This document shows, piece by piece, positions 46,135 to 54,977 of a stretch of DNA of 64,000 bases. This DNA comes from Actinocorallia aurantiaca (GTDB lineage: Bacteria > Actinomycetota > Actinomycetes > Streptosporangiales > Streptosporangiaceae). The stretch spans positions 434,001-498,000 of the forward strand of contig NZ_BAAATZ010000003.1 in assembly GCF_039533685.1 (NCBI RefSeq), read 5' to 3'. The notes beneath the pieces were generated by a model. It did no database searches. It had not been told where the DNA came from and was given only the letters and a program-made list of their open reading frames with translations. Numbering within the stretch: the first letter of the stretch is position 1; every line of letters starts with the position of its first letter. A program made the translations under genes and the position numbers.

Positions 46135-47017
46135 AGACCACGTCTTACGTGGCGATTCGGGAGAGCTTCTTGTAGCAGATCAGAGCAGCCGCGAGAGTGA
46201 GGAACGCGGTGAACAGACGACCGTGGCGCTCGTAGCGGACGGCCAGGCGGCGGTAGCCCAGCAGCCAGGAGATGGTCCGCTCGATCTTCCACCGGTGCCG
46301 GCCCAGACGGTCTTTGGACTCGACGCTCTTGCGCGCGATGCGGGAGGCCATGCCCCACCGGCGCAGCCATCTGCGCAGCTCAGCAGCCTCGTACGCCTTG
46401 TCTGCGCGGACCTTGGTTGGGCGGCGCCTGCGTGGTCCGCGGCGGGAGCGCACTTGGGGGATGGCCTCGATGAGCGGCTTGAACCCGTGGGTGTCGTGGA
46501 CGTTGGCGCCGGTGACGAGCATGGCCAGCGGCAGGCCGGCGGTGTCGCAGACCAGGTGGAGTTTGCTGCCCTTCTTGCCCCGGTCGACCGGGTTGGGTCC
46601 GGTCAGCTTGCCCCTTTTTTCGCCCGCACGACGGCGGCGTCCACGATCGCGCTGCTCCAGTCGACTTCGGCTCGGGAGCCGAGCTCGTCCAGCACCGCCT
46701 GGTGGAAGGCCTGCCACAGACCCTGCTTCGTCCAGAACACGAACCGGCGGTGCACCGTGGCCGGCGAGGCCCCGAACTCCGTCGGCAGGTTCCGCCAGGC
46801 GCAGCCGCTGGTCAACACGTAGACGATCGCGGTGAACACCGCCCGGTCATCGGCTGGAGCAGTCCCGCCGCCCTGTCTGCGCGCCGGGTACTGCGGGACC
46901 AGCGGCTCCACGATTTCCCACAGCTCGTCGGGCACCAGTCGCAGGCCCAGAGTCGACATCAACACAGCACGACATCATCCCAGCAGAGCGCCCGAAAAGC
47001 CACGTAAGACGTGGTCT
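46135..47017. mobile_element. IS5-family insertion sequence, 883 bp
   Basis: Perfect terminal inverted repeats: 46132-46152 (CTAAGACCACGTCTTACGTGG) region mirrored at 47000-47020, each also internally palindromic (CCACGT/ACGTGG). TA flanks on both sides within CTAG fit a TA target duplication. Carries one transposase gene in two overlapping frames on the minus strand. Looks complete. Confidence 0.85.
46145..46965 (-). CDS. IS5-family transposase, expressed by -1 programmed frameshift (OrfA + OrfB)
   Basis: OrfA (46603-46965, 120 aa) holds the helix-turn-helix N-domain (LRLVPDELWEIVEPLVPQY, GCAWRNLP) and the first catalytic Asp (SSAIVDAAVVRAKK). OrfB (to 46145) supplies DRGKKGSKLHLVCD, VRADKAYEA (second Asp) and GRHRWKIERTISWLLGYRRL (Glu). 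The frames meet at CGAAAAAAGGGG on the minus strand (46611-46620), a classic A6G slippery run, so the fused DDE transposase needs a -1 shift. Confidence 0.88.
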
Positions 47018-47355
47018 TAGGTCCTACGATCGCCACGACGGGGTGGAGGTCGGCATGTGGTTGGGGCGATTGGCTGCCGTGCCGCTTCCGGTCCTTGGGG
47101 CCTGACGGCTCTTGTGGTCCAGGTCGGCTTGCCATCGGGAAGGCGGGCCCAGGTAGGTGGCCGCGACGGCTGAACCGAAATCTTGATGGTCCACGGGTAT
47201 GTGGCGGGCACGGGCATTAAAATCTCGGGGATTTCGCAGATCAGGAATAGTTTTGGCAGGCCGTTTCTAACCGTGTGTCGTAGGTTGCTCGGATGGCGCA
47301 GGGCGGTAACCGTAGGGTCGCGGTGGCGGAGTCGCGGTTGCTAGCGTCTTGAGCT

Positions 47356-47874
47356 ATGCGGTATTCGCGGTGGCGTCCGCAGGTTCGGAAGGTTCGCGGG
47401 AGCGAGCCCGTGCCCTCGGCGGTAGTCGATCCGCGGGAAGCGATCTGTGCGAACGGTGTGGTCGTCGCCGGGCTGTTCTCTGCGAAGCTGAAGGACTACG
47501 ACGAGGTCATGGATCAGCTTGCCGCTGAGGTGACGGGACTCGGCGGGAACGTGGTGGGGAGGTTCGTGCAGCGGCGGGGGATCTCCGAGCACCGGAAGGG
47601 CAGATCTTCAGGCGGAAAAGCGAACATGGATCGGCCTTGCTCCTCGCAGACCCTGATGACTACGGGCAAGGTGCGGGAGATAGCCGCCGCCGTGGCTGAG
47701 ACCGACGCTAGTGCGGTGGTCTTCGCCAACGAGTTGACCGAGCGGCAGCGAAGAGCCCTTACGCGCTCACTCGGATGTCCCGTGTTCGGCAAGAAGGGCC
47801 TTCCTGTATCGAGGACGCCGACGAAGGATGAAACGGGCTCTTGGCGGTCTTCGGAAACCGGTCCGGGTGGGTGA
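47356..47874 (+). CDS. Stand-alone HflX N-domain-like protein
   Basis: 172 aa resembling only the N-terminal nucleotide-binding domain of GTPase HflX: VAGLFSAKLKDYDEVMDQLA, GNVVGRFVQRRG, TTGKVREIAAAV, ASAVVFANELTERQRRALTR, matching the HflX VVGR-x-QRR, GKGKxEEL and FDxELxPxQxRNL blocks. There is no G domain (no GxxGxGKS) after it; the frame ends in unrelated SRTPTKDETGSWRSSETG. Either a small accessory family or a truncated hflX. TAGCGT is 8 nt before ATG. The 338 bp before it (47018-47355) hold no other gene. Confidence 0.6.
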   Translation: MRYSRWRPQVRKVRGSEPVPSAVVDPREAICANGVVVAGLFSAKLKDYDEVMDQLAAEVTGLGGNVVGRFVQRRGISEHRKGRSSGGKANMDRPCSSQTLMTTGKVREIAAAVAETDASAVVFANELTERQRRALTRSLGCPVFGKKGLPVSRTPTKDETGSWRSSETGPGG

Positions 47875-47997
47875 CCAAGTGGGTGACAACCACGAGGGAC
47901 GGAGACGGGCCGCAGAGGACGGGCATGGACCTGCAGTGCTGGTCAGGGCTGGACCCGAGCTGGTATCGATCTTGGGCCGCTTGGTTCGCATCGAAGG

Positions 47998-48027
47998 GTC
48001 AGGGGTTCGAATCCCCTCATCTCCACC
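47998..48027 (+). ncRNA. tmRNA (ssrA) 3'-end fragment, likely attachment-site remnant
   Basis: Perfect T-arm AGGGG-TTCGAAT-CCCCT (48001-48017) followed by acceptor strand CATCTCC and ACC. CATCTCC pairs with the GGGGATG start of actinobacterial tmRNA, and the ending is typical of ssrA. No GGGGATG start, tag-peptide frame or other tmRNA part is present in the 350 bp upstream, so this is only the 3' end. Such fragments are left where elements integrate into ssrA. A tRNA 3' end is the alternative. Confidence 0.5.
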
Positions 48028-48072
48028 CAGGTCAGAGGCCGGTTCTGAAGATCGTAACCGGCCTTTGACCTG
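48028..48072. terminator. Long hairpin after the tmRNA fragment
   Basis: CAGGTCA-G-AGGCCGGTT paired with AACCGGCCT-T-TGACCTG: 16 paired bases with one internal mismatch and an 11-nt loop. Directly abuts the ACC end, as a native ssrA terminator would. Confidence 0.65.
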
Positions 48073-48094
48073 TCCGTACAGGGCTTGGTCTGAC

Positions 48095-48600
48095 TAACCG
48101 CACATCTGCCGAGGGCGATGCGTACGAAGCCGCAGGCTTCGAAAGTGAGGGGAAATGAGGTGCCTACGAAGTAGTAGACGGCTGCCTGTTCCTTGTACTC
48201 CAGAGAGGCCGGGAGCACTCCTGCGAAGCGGGTGTCGTCGGACGGAGAGTCGGCGGCGCGGTCGAGGAAGGGACGGGAGACGGTGAAGGCGACGCGAGTG
48301 GGGAGGTCGGGTACGGCGACGGCCAGCGATGCGCATGCGAAGAGGGGGACGAAAGCGGCTTTGAGCGTGAGTATGCCGCGCGCGCACGGGCGGCACGGTC
48401 GTCTTCCTCTCGGGCTGCCGCTGCGGCGGCGATGATGCCCCGGACCCAGCAGACCAGGGTGACCAGGCTGAGCGCCAGCCACAGGAGTGCGCCGAAGAGG
48501 TCCCAGAACACCGCCGCTGTCCACAGGAGCACGCCCGCCGTCAGAAGAGCGCTTACGCTCCGGGCGGGCGGCGCTGTACCGCCTGTGAGGTTCGCATGAA
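48095..48600 (-). pseudogene. Frameshifted membrane/secreted protein remnant
   Basis: On the minus strand, one frame gives two hydrophobic segments (SALLTAGVLLWTAAVFWDLF, LWLALSLVTLVCWVRGIIAA) and REEDDRAARARA. From about 48390 another frame continues plausibly (LTLKAAFVPLFACASLAVAV, TRVAFTVSRPFLDRAADSPS, ASLEYKEQAAVYYFVGTSFP) without a stop before the hairpin. No family recognised. The stretch 48601-49204 holds no gene I can support. Confidence 0.35.
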
Positions 48601-49204
48601 GCTCCCGTCTCGTCCCGGCAAGGGTGTCAAAGCATGATCCGCCGGACAAGGCACCGAGTCCATCGGCTGGCCGCTGCGGCCGGGCTTGAAGACGTAGCGA
48701 TGAAACCCGTTTGAAGTAGCAAGGCGAGCAGCAACAAGCCTGGACATACCGGACTTCCACCGGTGCCTATGCCCGAGCGCTGACTGGCCAACTGCCTGAC
48801 GGTCGCCGCGGATGGTGCCGGACCTGTGCGGACGTCCATGGATCCAGGACCGGTACCGAGAGAAGGAACCAGAGATCAGCTGGCGTTCGTATCGAAGAGG
48901 TGCCGCCCCTACGAGGGCTGGCTGGGCGAACTCGAAGCGGGGATGACGACGTTTCGACCCGCTTCAAGGACGAACTCTGTAGCCCAGAATTCGAAGATCA
49001 GTGTTAGTGGGCGGCTTCGGCCGATCACCAGAAGCCTGAGCTTCCTCACTTCATCCGGCAAGCCGGCCCCTTCCTGATCGCAGCAGGCCAACATCGCGCC
49101 GTCGGAGCCAAGGTGAGGAGTACCTTCTGGCCGTCACCCCTGTGGAACCCCCGGGTCCGGGCGCTCCGGTCCGCCCGCCGGGGTCGCCGGCGGGCGGGTG
49201 GTCG

Positions 49205-51037
49205 TCAGGATTCCAGGTGGATCTGCTTGAGGACGTGGGCGAGAACTTCCTGTGACTTCTTGGTGAGGGTCTCGCTCGTGAGCCGTTCGGCGAGTTCGAC
49301 GCGGCGGCCGGTGTGGTGGATGAGAGTGGCCTTCACCGGGATGTCGCGGTGGACTTCGGCGTCGGAGAGCTCCTCGAAGGGGAGGAAGGTCCCGAGGGCC
49401 GCGAGGTGCTCGGGCGACGCTCCGTCGACGAGGTCGCGCAGGCGCTTCTCGCCCTTGCCCGTCGAACCGGGGTCGGGGAGGAAGACCAGGCCTCGGGAGA
49501 GGACGAGCAGGTCGTGGTCGACGCCGTCGATCTTGATGTTGGCGATGCCGGCGAGGATCTCCGATCCGGACGCGGAGACCTTGTCCGCCCGGACGGCGGC
49601 CGTCGCCGTCTCGATGCCCAGTTCGGCGAGGGCCGCTCGGGCCCCGGCCGGGTCGGTGACCGCCAGTTCGGCGAGCGGGGAGAGGTCGAGTTCGCGGCCG
49701 TCCGGGGTGAGCAGTTCCGCCGGGTCCGACCAGGAGTGCCGCCAGCGGAGCACGCCGGACCGGATCGCGGCCAGCTCGAACAGCAGGACGAGGGAGCGGG
49801 CGAACCTGCCGGGCAGCTCCTTGCGGGTGGCGTCGGGGAAGAACGGCTGGGCGAGGTCGGTGAGGCGGCCCTGCTCGATCAGGTCGAGGAGCTCCGGCAG
49901 GCCGGGCCTGGCGATGCCGGTGGTCCGGGAGACGGAGCGGAACATCCGGTCGGCGGTCTCCTGCATCCGCGCGGTGATCGCGGCATGGGTGAAGTCGGGC
50001 CAGGGGAGCACGGTGCGTCCGGCGGAGGCGATGAGGCCCTGCTGGGCGCGGCGCCGGGTCTCCGCCGGGTCGGCCAGCAGGACGGTCGCGGGCCTGTCGT
50101 CGGCGGCCCTGCCGTCCTCCGGCGCCGCCATGATCGTCTGGACGCGGACGCCGACCGGCGGGTGGGTGTTCCAGCGGGACGGGTTCGTGTCGGGCGCCTC
50201 GGCGCGCAGCTCCTTCAGTTCGTCGGGGCGGGCGGCGAGTAGCTCGACGAAGCCGCCGAACAGGTCGTCAGGGACATTTCCGGCCGTCCAGCCGGCTTCG
50301 ACGTAGGCGGAGAAGAAGAAGTCCCAGGCGGCGTCGAGGACGGGCATCTCGAGGAGCGCCGAGGCCGCGGCGTCCCGTCCGGCCAGCCGGACCGCCGAAC
50401 GGTCGGCTTCCAGCTCCTGGCGGCGGGCGACGGCGTTGTCGACGAGCAGGTACAGCCGGGCGTAGAGCTTCAGCGGCCACGCGGTGACGTTGGTGTTGGG
50501 CACGCCGGAGAGCGCGTGGCCGATCGCGAGCCGGCCCCGGTAGGCGGCGCCGGCGAGCCGGGCGTGCCGCCCCGAGTAATGGCCGAACTCGTGGGCGAGA
50601 ACGGATCGCATCTGGTCGACGCGCATCCCGAGCAGCAGCGGGACGCCCACGCAGAGCGTCCGCTTGCCGCCGATCAGCCCGAGCAGCCGGGTCTTCTCGT
50701 GCACGGCCGCGTTGACCTCGGCGACGAGGACGATCTCCTGCGGCGCCCGGGTCCGGACCTCGGCGGCGAGTTCCCGGACGGTCGCCCACAGCTCGGGCGC
50801 GTCCTGTTCGCTGACCCGGACGCCGTCCGGTGGGGCGTCCTTCGCCTTGATCGCCTTCCACAGGCCCAAGCCCACGCCGCCGAGCAGCAGTGCGAAGACG
50901 GGCTTGGAGAGGGAGACCGCGACCAGCCCGTGACTGCCGTCGATCAGCCAGATCAGTGCGGCGAACGCCGCGAGGAGCTCGGCCAGCGCCACAAGGTAAA
51001 AACCGGCGAGGAGCACGAGAGAGGAGAGAGCGCGCAA
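49205..51037 (-). CDS. M48-family membrane metallopeptidase
   Basis: About 610 aa. TTG 51037 has GGAG 5 nt upstream and gives a clean N-terminus; ATG 51076 (13 codons earlier) is also in frame. Two membrane helices (SSLVLLAGFYLVALAELLAA, KPVFALLLGGVGLGLWKAI), the zinc motif VLAHEFGHYSGRHARLAG (HExxH) and downstream Glu in RRQELEADRSAVRLAG. The C-terminal 300 residues are helical with no known motif. Likely membrane-protein or envelope quality control. Confidence 0.85.
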   Translation of the reverse strand: MRALSSLVLLAGFYLVALAELLAAFAALIWLIDGSHGLVAVSLSKPVFALLLGGVGLGLWKAIKAKDAPPDGVRVSEQDAPELWATVRELAAEVRTRAPQEIVLVAEVNAAVHEKTRLLGLIGGKRTLCVGVPLLLGMRVDQMRSVLAHEFGHYSGRHARLAGAAYRGRLAIGHALSGVPNTNVTAWPLKLYARLYLLVDNAVARRQELEADRSAVRLAGRDAAASALLEMPVLDAAWDFFFSAYVEAGWTAGNVPDDLFGGFVELLAARPDELKELRAEAPDTNPSRWNTHPPVGVRVQTIMAAPEDGRAADDRPATVLLADPAETRRRAQQGLIASAGRTVLPWPDFTHAAITARMQETADRMFRSVSRTTGIARPGLPELLDLIEQGRLTDLAQPFFPDATRKELPGRFARSLVLLFELAAIRSGVLRWRHSWSDPAELLTPDGRELDLSPLAELAVTDPAGARAALAELGIETATAAVRADKVSASGSEILAGIANIKIDGVDHDLLVLSRGLVFLPDPGSTGKGEKRLRDLVDGASPEHLAALGTFLPFEELSDAEVHRDIPVKATLIHHTGRRVELAERLTSETLTKKSQEVLAHVLKQIHLES

Positions 51038-51145
51038 AGGGACTCCTGTGATGGGGGTGGCGGGAAAGTACCCCATAAGTCCATATCTGCGCAGTGGTTA
51101 ATCACTAAGATCATCGCACCTTCAGACGCGAGGAGACCGCTGCCG

Positions 51146-52090
51146 ATGAGGCTGTTCAGCCGCAAGCCGAAGCCGTTCGCCCTGGACCCGCTGCTCGGGG
51201 ACCCGGACGCGCTGGCGCTCCGGACCGCTCTCACCGGCCGCGACTGGCCCGCCGCCCGGCGAATCCTGGAGGCGGCCGCCGCTGATCCCGACCGGCGCGG
51301 CTTCCTGATGAGTGCGGCAGCCGACACTCCGGGCCTCCAGGAGTGGATCGGCCAGGCCGTGGACGCCGAACCGGAGTCGACGCTCGCGCTGCTCGTCCAG
51401 GGCTGCCACGCCGTCTACTGGGCTTGGGAGGCGCGCGGCGCGGCCACCGCGAACCTCACGTCCCAGGAGCAGTTCCACCTGTTCTCCCGCAGGTCGAAGA
51501 TCGCGGAGGACTGCCTGGACGAGGTCGTCGAACGGACCCCGGGGGACCCGACGGCCTGGGCCTACCTGGTGACGCTCGCCCGCGCCAGGCAGCTCGGCCG
51601 CGAGGAGACCGAGCGGAGGTTCGCCGAGGCGGTCGCCGCCGCGCCGCACCAGCGCGGTGCGCACAACTCGATGCTCCAGTACCTGTGCGGTAAATGGGGC
51701 GGCAGCGACGAGGAGATGTTCGCCTTCGCCCGGAAGTCCTTCGCCGCGGCACCGGACGGCAGCCCTCTGGGCGAGTTGGTCGCCGACGCCCATATCGAGA
51801 AGTGGTTGTCCGACGACGAGGCGACCGACGCCTATTTCGCGGGTTCCGAGGTGCTGGACGAGTTGAGGTCGGCAGCGGACCGCTCGATCTTCCACCCGTC
51901 GTTCCAGCTGACGCCCGCCACGGCGGGAGCGCCTAATTCCTTCGCGTTCGTGTTCGCTCTGGCCGAGGACCGCTCCTACGGATCGCGGACGTTCGCGCTC
52001 CTCGGAGAGATGGTCACCGAGGACCCCTGGTACTACGCGCCGGGAACACCGGGCGAGGCCTTCACCCGGCTCAAGGGCTACGTGGCCTGA
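51146..52090 (+). CDS. Helical-repeat (TPR-like) protein, unknown function
   Basis: 314 aa from ATG 51146 (GAGGAGA upstream). All-alpha text with repeated Ala/Leu helices (WPAARRILEAAAADPDRRGF, GDPTAWAYLVTLARARQLGR) as in tetratricopeptide-like actinobacterial proteins. No signal or membrane segment. Divergent from the M48 gene; TAAGAT near 51106 may be its -10. Confidence 0.7.
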   Translation: MRLFSRKPKPFALDPLLGDPDALALRTALTGRDWPAARRILEAAAADPDRRGFLMSAAADTPGLQEWIGQAVDAEPESTLALLVQGCHAVYWAWEARGAATANLTSQEQFHLFSRRSKIAEDCLDEVVERTPGDPTAWAYLVTLARARQLGREETERRFAEAVAAAPHQRGAHNSMLQYLCGKWGGSDEEMFAFARKSFAAAPDGSPLGELVADAHIEKWLSDDEATDAYFAGSEVLDELRSAADRSIFHPSFQLTPATAGAPNSFAFVFALAEDRSYGSRTFALLGEMVTEDPWYYAPGTPGEAFTRLKGYVA

Positions 52091-52222
52091 TCTCTGCCAG
52101 CCCTTGAAGCAGACCCATCGGTGGGCGGAGGCGAGAAGGGCGCCGGTGCGGGAGACGAGCGGTAGCGGGTGGTCTTCGGTGTGATGCCGCCGGTCGTCGG
52201 GCTGCTGCAAGCCTGGAGGAGG

Positions 52223-52705
52223 TCATGGCTGGAGCTGGTCGAGGAAGGCTTTGAGTTTGCCGGTGGTGCGGGTGATCTTCTCCTCGACCGTCACGGGGTC
52301 TTTGTAGTGGTCGTCGGGTGACGGGTTGCGGTGGGCCCGGATGTGCAGGGAGCAGGCGAGGTCGGTGCAGAAGTAGCCGCCGACCGAGTCGCCGTCCGAG
52401 CGGGGGCGGCGTGCGGTCATCAGGGCCACGCCGTCGCCGGTGTGGGTGGTCAGGCACAGGGAGCACATGCTGCGGCGCATGCCGCGATTCGTCGCGGTCA
52501 GGCGCAGGGCCACTCCGACGAGACGGCCGCCGTGGTCGGCGACGAGGTATGCGCGTTCAGGGGCGCCGAGGTCACGCCAGCCGAGGAAGTCGAGGTCGTC
52601 CCAAGGGCGCTCGGCCAGGTCGCGGGGAACGGGCAGCCGCCGGGCCTCGCCCTTGGTGCAGTTGATGAAGGACGCGCGGATCTCACTCTCGGTCAAGGCT
52701 CTCAT
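52223..52705 (-). CDS. FBP domain (FusB-like EF-G-binding zinc finger) protein
   Basis: 160 aa. Treble-clef region MCSLCLTTHTGDG ... FCTDLACSLHIRAHRN with four Cys/His ligands matches the FusB/FusC C-terminal (FBP) family. FusB-type proteins bind EF-G and can protect from fusidic acid; many actinobacterial members have no resistance role shown. ATG 52705 starts MRALTESEIRASFINCTKGE, the conserved FBP N-terminus. Short spacer 52091-52222 holds nothing recognised. Confidence 0.8.
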   Translation of the reverse strand: MRALTESEIRASFINCTKGEARRLPVPRDLAERPWDDLDFLGWRDLGAPERAYLVADHGGRLVGVALRLTATNRGMRRSMCSLCLTTHTGDGVALMTARRPRSDGDSVGGYFCTDLACSLHIRAHRNPSPDDHYKDPVTVEEKITRTTGKLKAFLDQLQP

Positions 52706-52999
52706 GGTCTTGAAATCTACCCATCCTCGGAATCCGAGCAAGTGGTTATTCCGCCAGGTCGGAGCGTGTGCTGTGCGGGGCGGGCCGGTCACTCGGCGGT
52801 CGGAGGGGTCGCGCGGCATCGATGCGGCGGTCGCCGTCGCTCGCGGACTTCGGGGGCCTCATCAGGCCCTGAGCATCTGGTCGGCTGCTCCGGGGCGGAA
52901 GTCCGGTTCAGAAGCCGTTCGCGATGGCGCGGGCCAGGGCGTTGCCGCCTTCCGGATTCACCGGGTCGGTCAGGAAGACGGGGCCTGGGACATGAAAAA
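52706..52999. other. Intergenic stretch with a possible coding remnant
   Basis: About 290 bp without an intact gene. On the minus strand near 52907-52980 the frame VFLTDPVNPEGGNALARAIA then NGF and a stop looks like the C-terminus of a lost gene. Confidence 0.3.
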
Positions 53000-53041
53000 C
53001 CGCTCGTGAGCCGGGCCCCGAGGCCGTCGGCTCACGAGCGG
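53000..53041 (-). terminator. Rho-independent terminator of the peroxiredoxin gene
   Basis: Perfect 13-bp arms CCGCTCGTGAGCC / GGCTCACGAGCGG; on the minus strand the stem is followed by TTTTT. The best canonical terminator in the window. Confidence 0.9.
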
Positions 53042-53052
53042 GGTGGTGCGGC

Positions 53053-53691
53053 TTACTTGTTGGGCTGGGGGGTGACGCGGAGGTAGGGCTTCTTGGTCTC
53101 GAAGCCCTTGGGGAAACGCTCCTTGGCCTGCTCGTCGGAGAGGGCGGGGGCGACGATGACGTCGTCGCCGTCCTTCCAGTCGGCCGGGGTGGCGACGGTG
53201 TACTGGGCGGTCAGCTGGAGGGAGTCGATGACGCGCAGGATCTCGTCGAAGTTGCGGCCGGTGGAGGCCGGGTAGGTCAGGGTCAGCTTGACCTTGTTGT
53301 CCGGGCTGACGATGAAGACCGAACGCACGGTGAGGGTGTCGTTGGCGTTCGGGTGGATCATGTCGTACAGGTCGGCGACCGTGCGGTCCGGGTCGGCGAT
53401 CAGCGGGAAGTTCAGGGCGTTGCCGGTCACGTCCTCGATGTCGCCGGCCCACTTGTGGTGGTCTTCCAGCGGGTCGACGGAGACGCCGATGGCCTTGACG
53501 TTGCGCTTGTCGAACTCGGGCTTCAGACCGGCGACGCGGCCCAGCTCGGTGGTGCAGACCGGGGTGAAGTCCTTCGGGTGGGAGAACAGCACCGCCCAGC
53601 TGTCGCCCTTCCACTCGTGGAAGCTGACAGTGCCCTCGGTGGTGGGAACGGTGAAGTCGGGGGCTTCGTCGCCGAGACGCAGCGTGGCCAT
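53053..53691 (-). CDS. 1-Cys peroxiredoxin (Prx6/AhpC-TSA family)
   Basis: 212 aa. Peroxidatic Cys in HPKDFTPVCTTELGRVAG (about residue 47) with the conserved Pro and Thr; GVSVDPLEDHHKWAGDI and the long C-terminal domain (KGFETKKPYLRVTPQP) place it in the Prx6 group, which lacks a resolving Cys. Reduces hydrogen peroxide and organic peroxides. AAGGACC ribosome site before ATG 53691. Cytoplasmic. Confidence 0.93.
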   Translation of the reverse strand: MATLRLGDEAPDFTVPTTEGTVSFHEWKGDSWAVLFSHPKDFTPVCTTELGRVAGLKPEFDKRNVKAIGVSVDPLEDHHKWAGDIEDVTGNALNFPLIADPDRTVADLYDMIHPNANDTLTVRSVFIVSPDNKVKLTLTYPASTGRNFDEILRVIDSLQLTAQYTVATPADWKDGDDVIVAPALSDEQAKERFPKGFETKKPYLRVTPQPNK

Positions 53692-53810
53692 GTTGGTCCT
53701 TCCGGTAGGTAATGAATAGATAGCACGGCTGAACCCCGCCGTGCTTCGTCGCTCAATAGTGGCATCCCCCGGCTCTGACCCGCAGATCGGAGGCGGTGTA
53801 GGGGCCCCTG

Positions 53811-54977
53811 TCAGGGTAGGCGAGGATTTCCCGTCTCCGCCGGACCGGTGCCGTCGGCGTCCCGCGGGGCGCCCGACCGTCCGGGCCGCGCGGATTCGAA
53901 GCGGGCGAACAGGGCCCACAAGGCCCACAACGTCAGGGCGAACGCGGGGAGCCAGCAGAGGCGGGCCGGGATCCAGGCGGGGGCGTCCGGCGCGGTGTGC
54001 AGGCCGGGGAGCGGGCCGAGGCCGAAGGTGGCCGTGGTGACGAGCAGCAGTGCGCTCTGGTGCCACAGGAACACCGTCATCGCCGAGAGGTTGACCAGGA
54101 CGACCGCGGCCCAGGCCAGGGGGGCCCGGAGGAGGGCGGCGACGCGGTCCTTCAGGAGCAGGGCCAGGCCGGTCTGCGCGACGCCGAAGGCCACGGCGGC
54201 CAGGGTCGGCGGGTTCAGGTTCGACAGGGTCTCGCCCGGCACTCCGACCATGCTGGCCGGATAACCCGCGAAGGCCACCAGGGCGGCGGTCGCCGCGGTC
54301 CCGCCGGTCAGCAGCCCGAGGGACGCGCGGCGGGACGGGGCGCCGTGGCGTGCCCACGCGGCGCCCAGGGCGAAGGGGACGGCCCATCCCGTGAGGACGT
54401 TGAGCAGGCCGAGCCAGGCGGGGCCGTCCAGGGCGAGGCGCCAGAGGTCGACCGCGGCGACGGCGCACAGCGGGATCACCGCGCCCCAGGGCGGCAGGCG
54501 GCGGAACAGCGGGGTGAGGGCGGTCAGGGCGGCGAAGGCGCAGAGGAACCACAGGGGGCTCACCACGAGCCGGATGATCGTCCGCAGGTCGGGGAGGTCG
54601 AGGCCCGCCAGCCACAGGACGGGGGCCAGCAGGGCCCAGAAGCAGAGCAGCACCGGTACGGGCCGTGCCAGCCGCGCGAGCCGCCTGCCCAGCCAGGCGC
54701 GGTATGTCCCGGCCCGGCCGAGGCCGAGAGCCGCCGTGTAGCCGCCGACGAGGAAGAAGGGGGCGAGGGTCTGCAGCACCCAGCTCAGCGGGGCGAGCCA
54801 GGGCATCTCCCGCAGCGGGCTCGCCGCCGACAGGGTGCCGCCCGCGTTCGTGAGGCCGGTGACGAGCCAGTGCCCGAGCACCACCCCGGCGATCGCGATC
54901 GCGCGCAGGCCGTCGATCTCCCGGTCGCGTCCGGCGGGGGTCGCCGCCTCGATCCGGGCGGCCAGCGCGCTAGCCAC
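53811..54977 (-). CDS. Acyltransferase family 3 (OafA/YrhL-like) membrane protein
   Basis: 388 aa, about ten membrane helices. Starts with the family motif REIDGLRAIAIAGVVLGHW (conserved Arg and His of the catalytic region), LAPFFLVGGYTAALG and MTVFLWHQSALLL. Transfers acyl groups to sugars or lipids at the membrane. GTG 54977 overlaps the upstream hydrolase stop by 8 bp, so the two are co-translated. No SGNH domain attached. Confidence 0.85.
   Translation of the reverse strand: MASALAARIEAATPAGRDREIDGLRAIAIAGVVLGHWLVTGLTNAGGTLSAASPLREMPWLAPLSWVLQTLAPFFLVGGYTAALGLGRAGTYRAWLGRRLARLARPVPVLLCFWALLAPVLWLAGLDLPDLRTIIRLVVSPLWFLCAFAALTALTPLFRRLPPWGAVIPLCAVAAVDLWRLALDGPAWLGLLNVLTGWAVPFALGAAWARHGAPSRRASLGLLTGGTAATAALVAFAGYPASMVGVPGETLSNLNPPTLAAVAFGVAQTGLALLLKDRVAALLRAPLAWAAVVLVNLSAMTVFLWHQSALLLVTTATFGLGPLPGLHTAPDAPAWIPARLCWLPAFALTLWALWALFARFESARPGRSGAPRDADGTGPAETGNPRLP

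Noticed and set aside
48601..49204. Short minus-strand frame near 48909-49094 (EVRKLRLLVIGRSRPLTLIF)
   Set aside because: About 60 codons, no start context, no family and no conserved neighbour; left as unassigned.
52907..52980. SGNH-hydrolase C-terminus remnant on the minus strand
   Set aside because: A short phrase (DPVNPEGGNALARAIA) only; too little to call a pseudogene with confidence, recorded with the intergenic entry.
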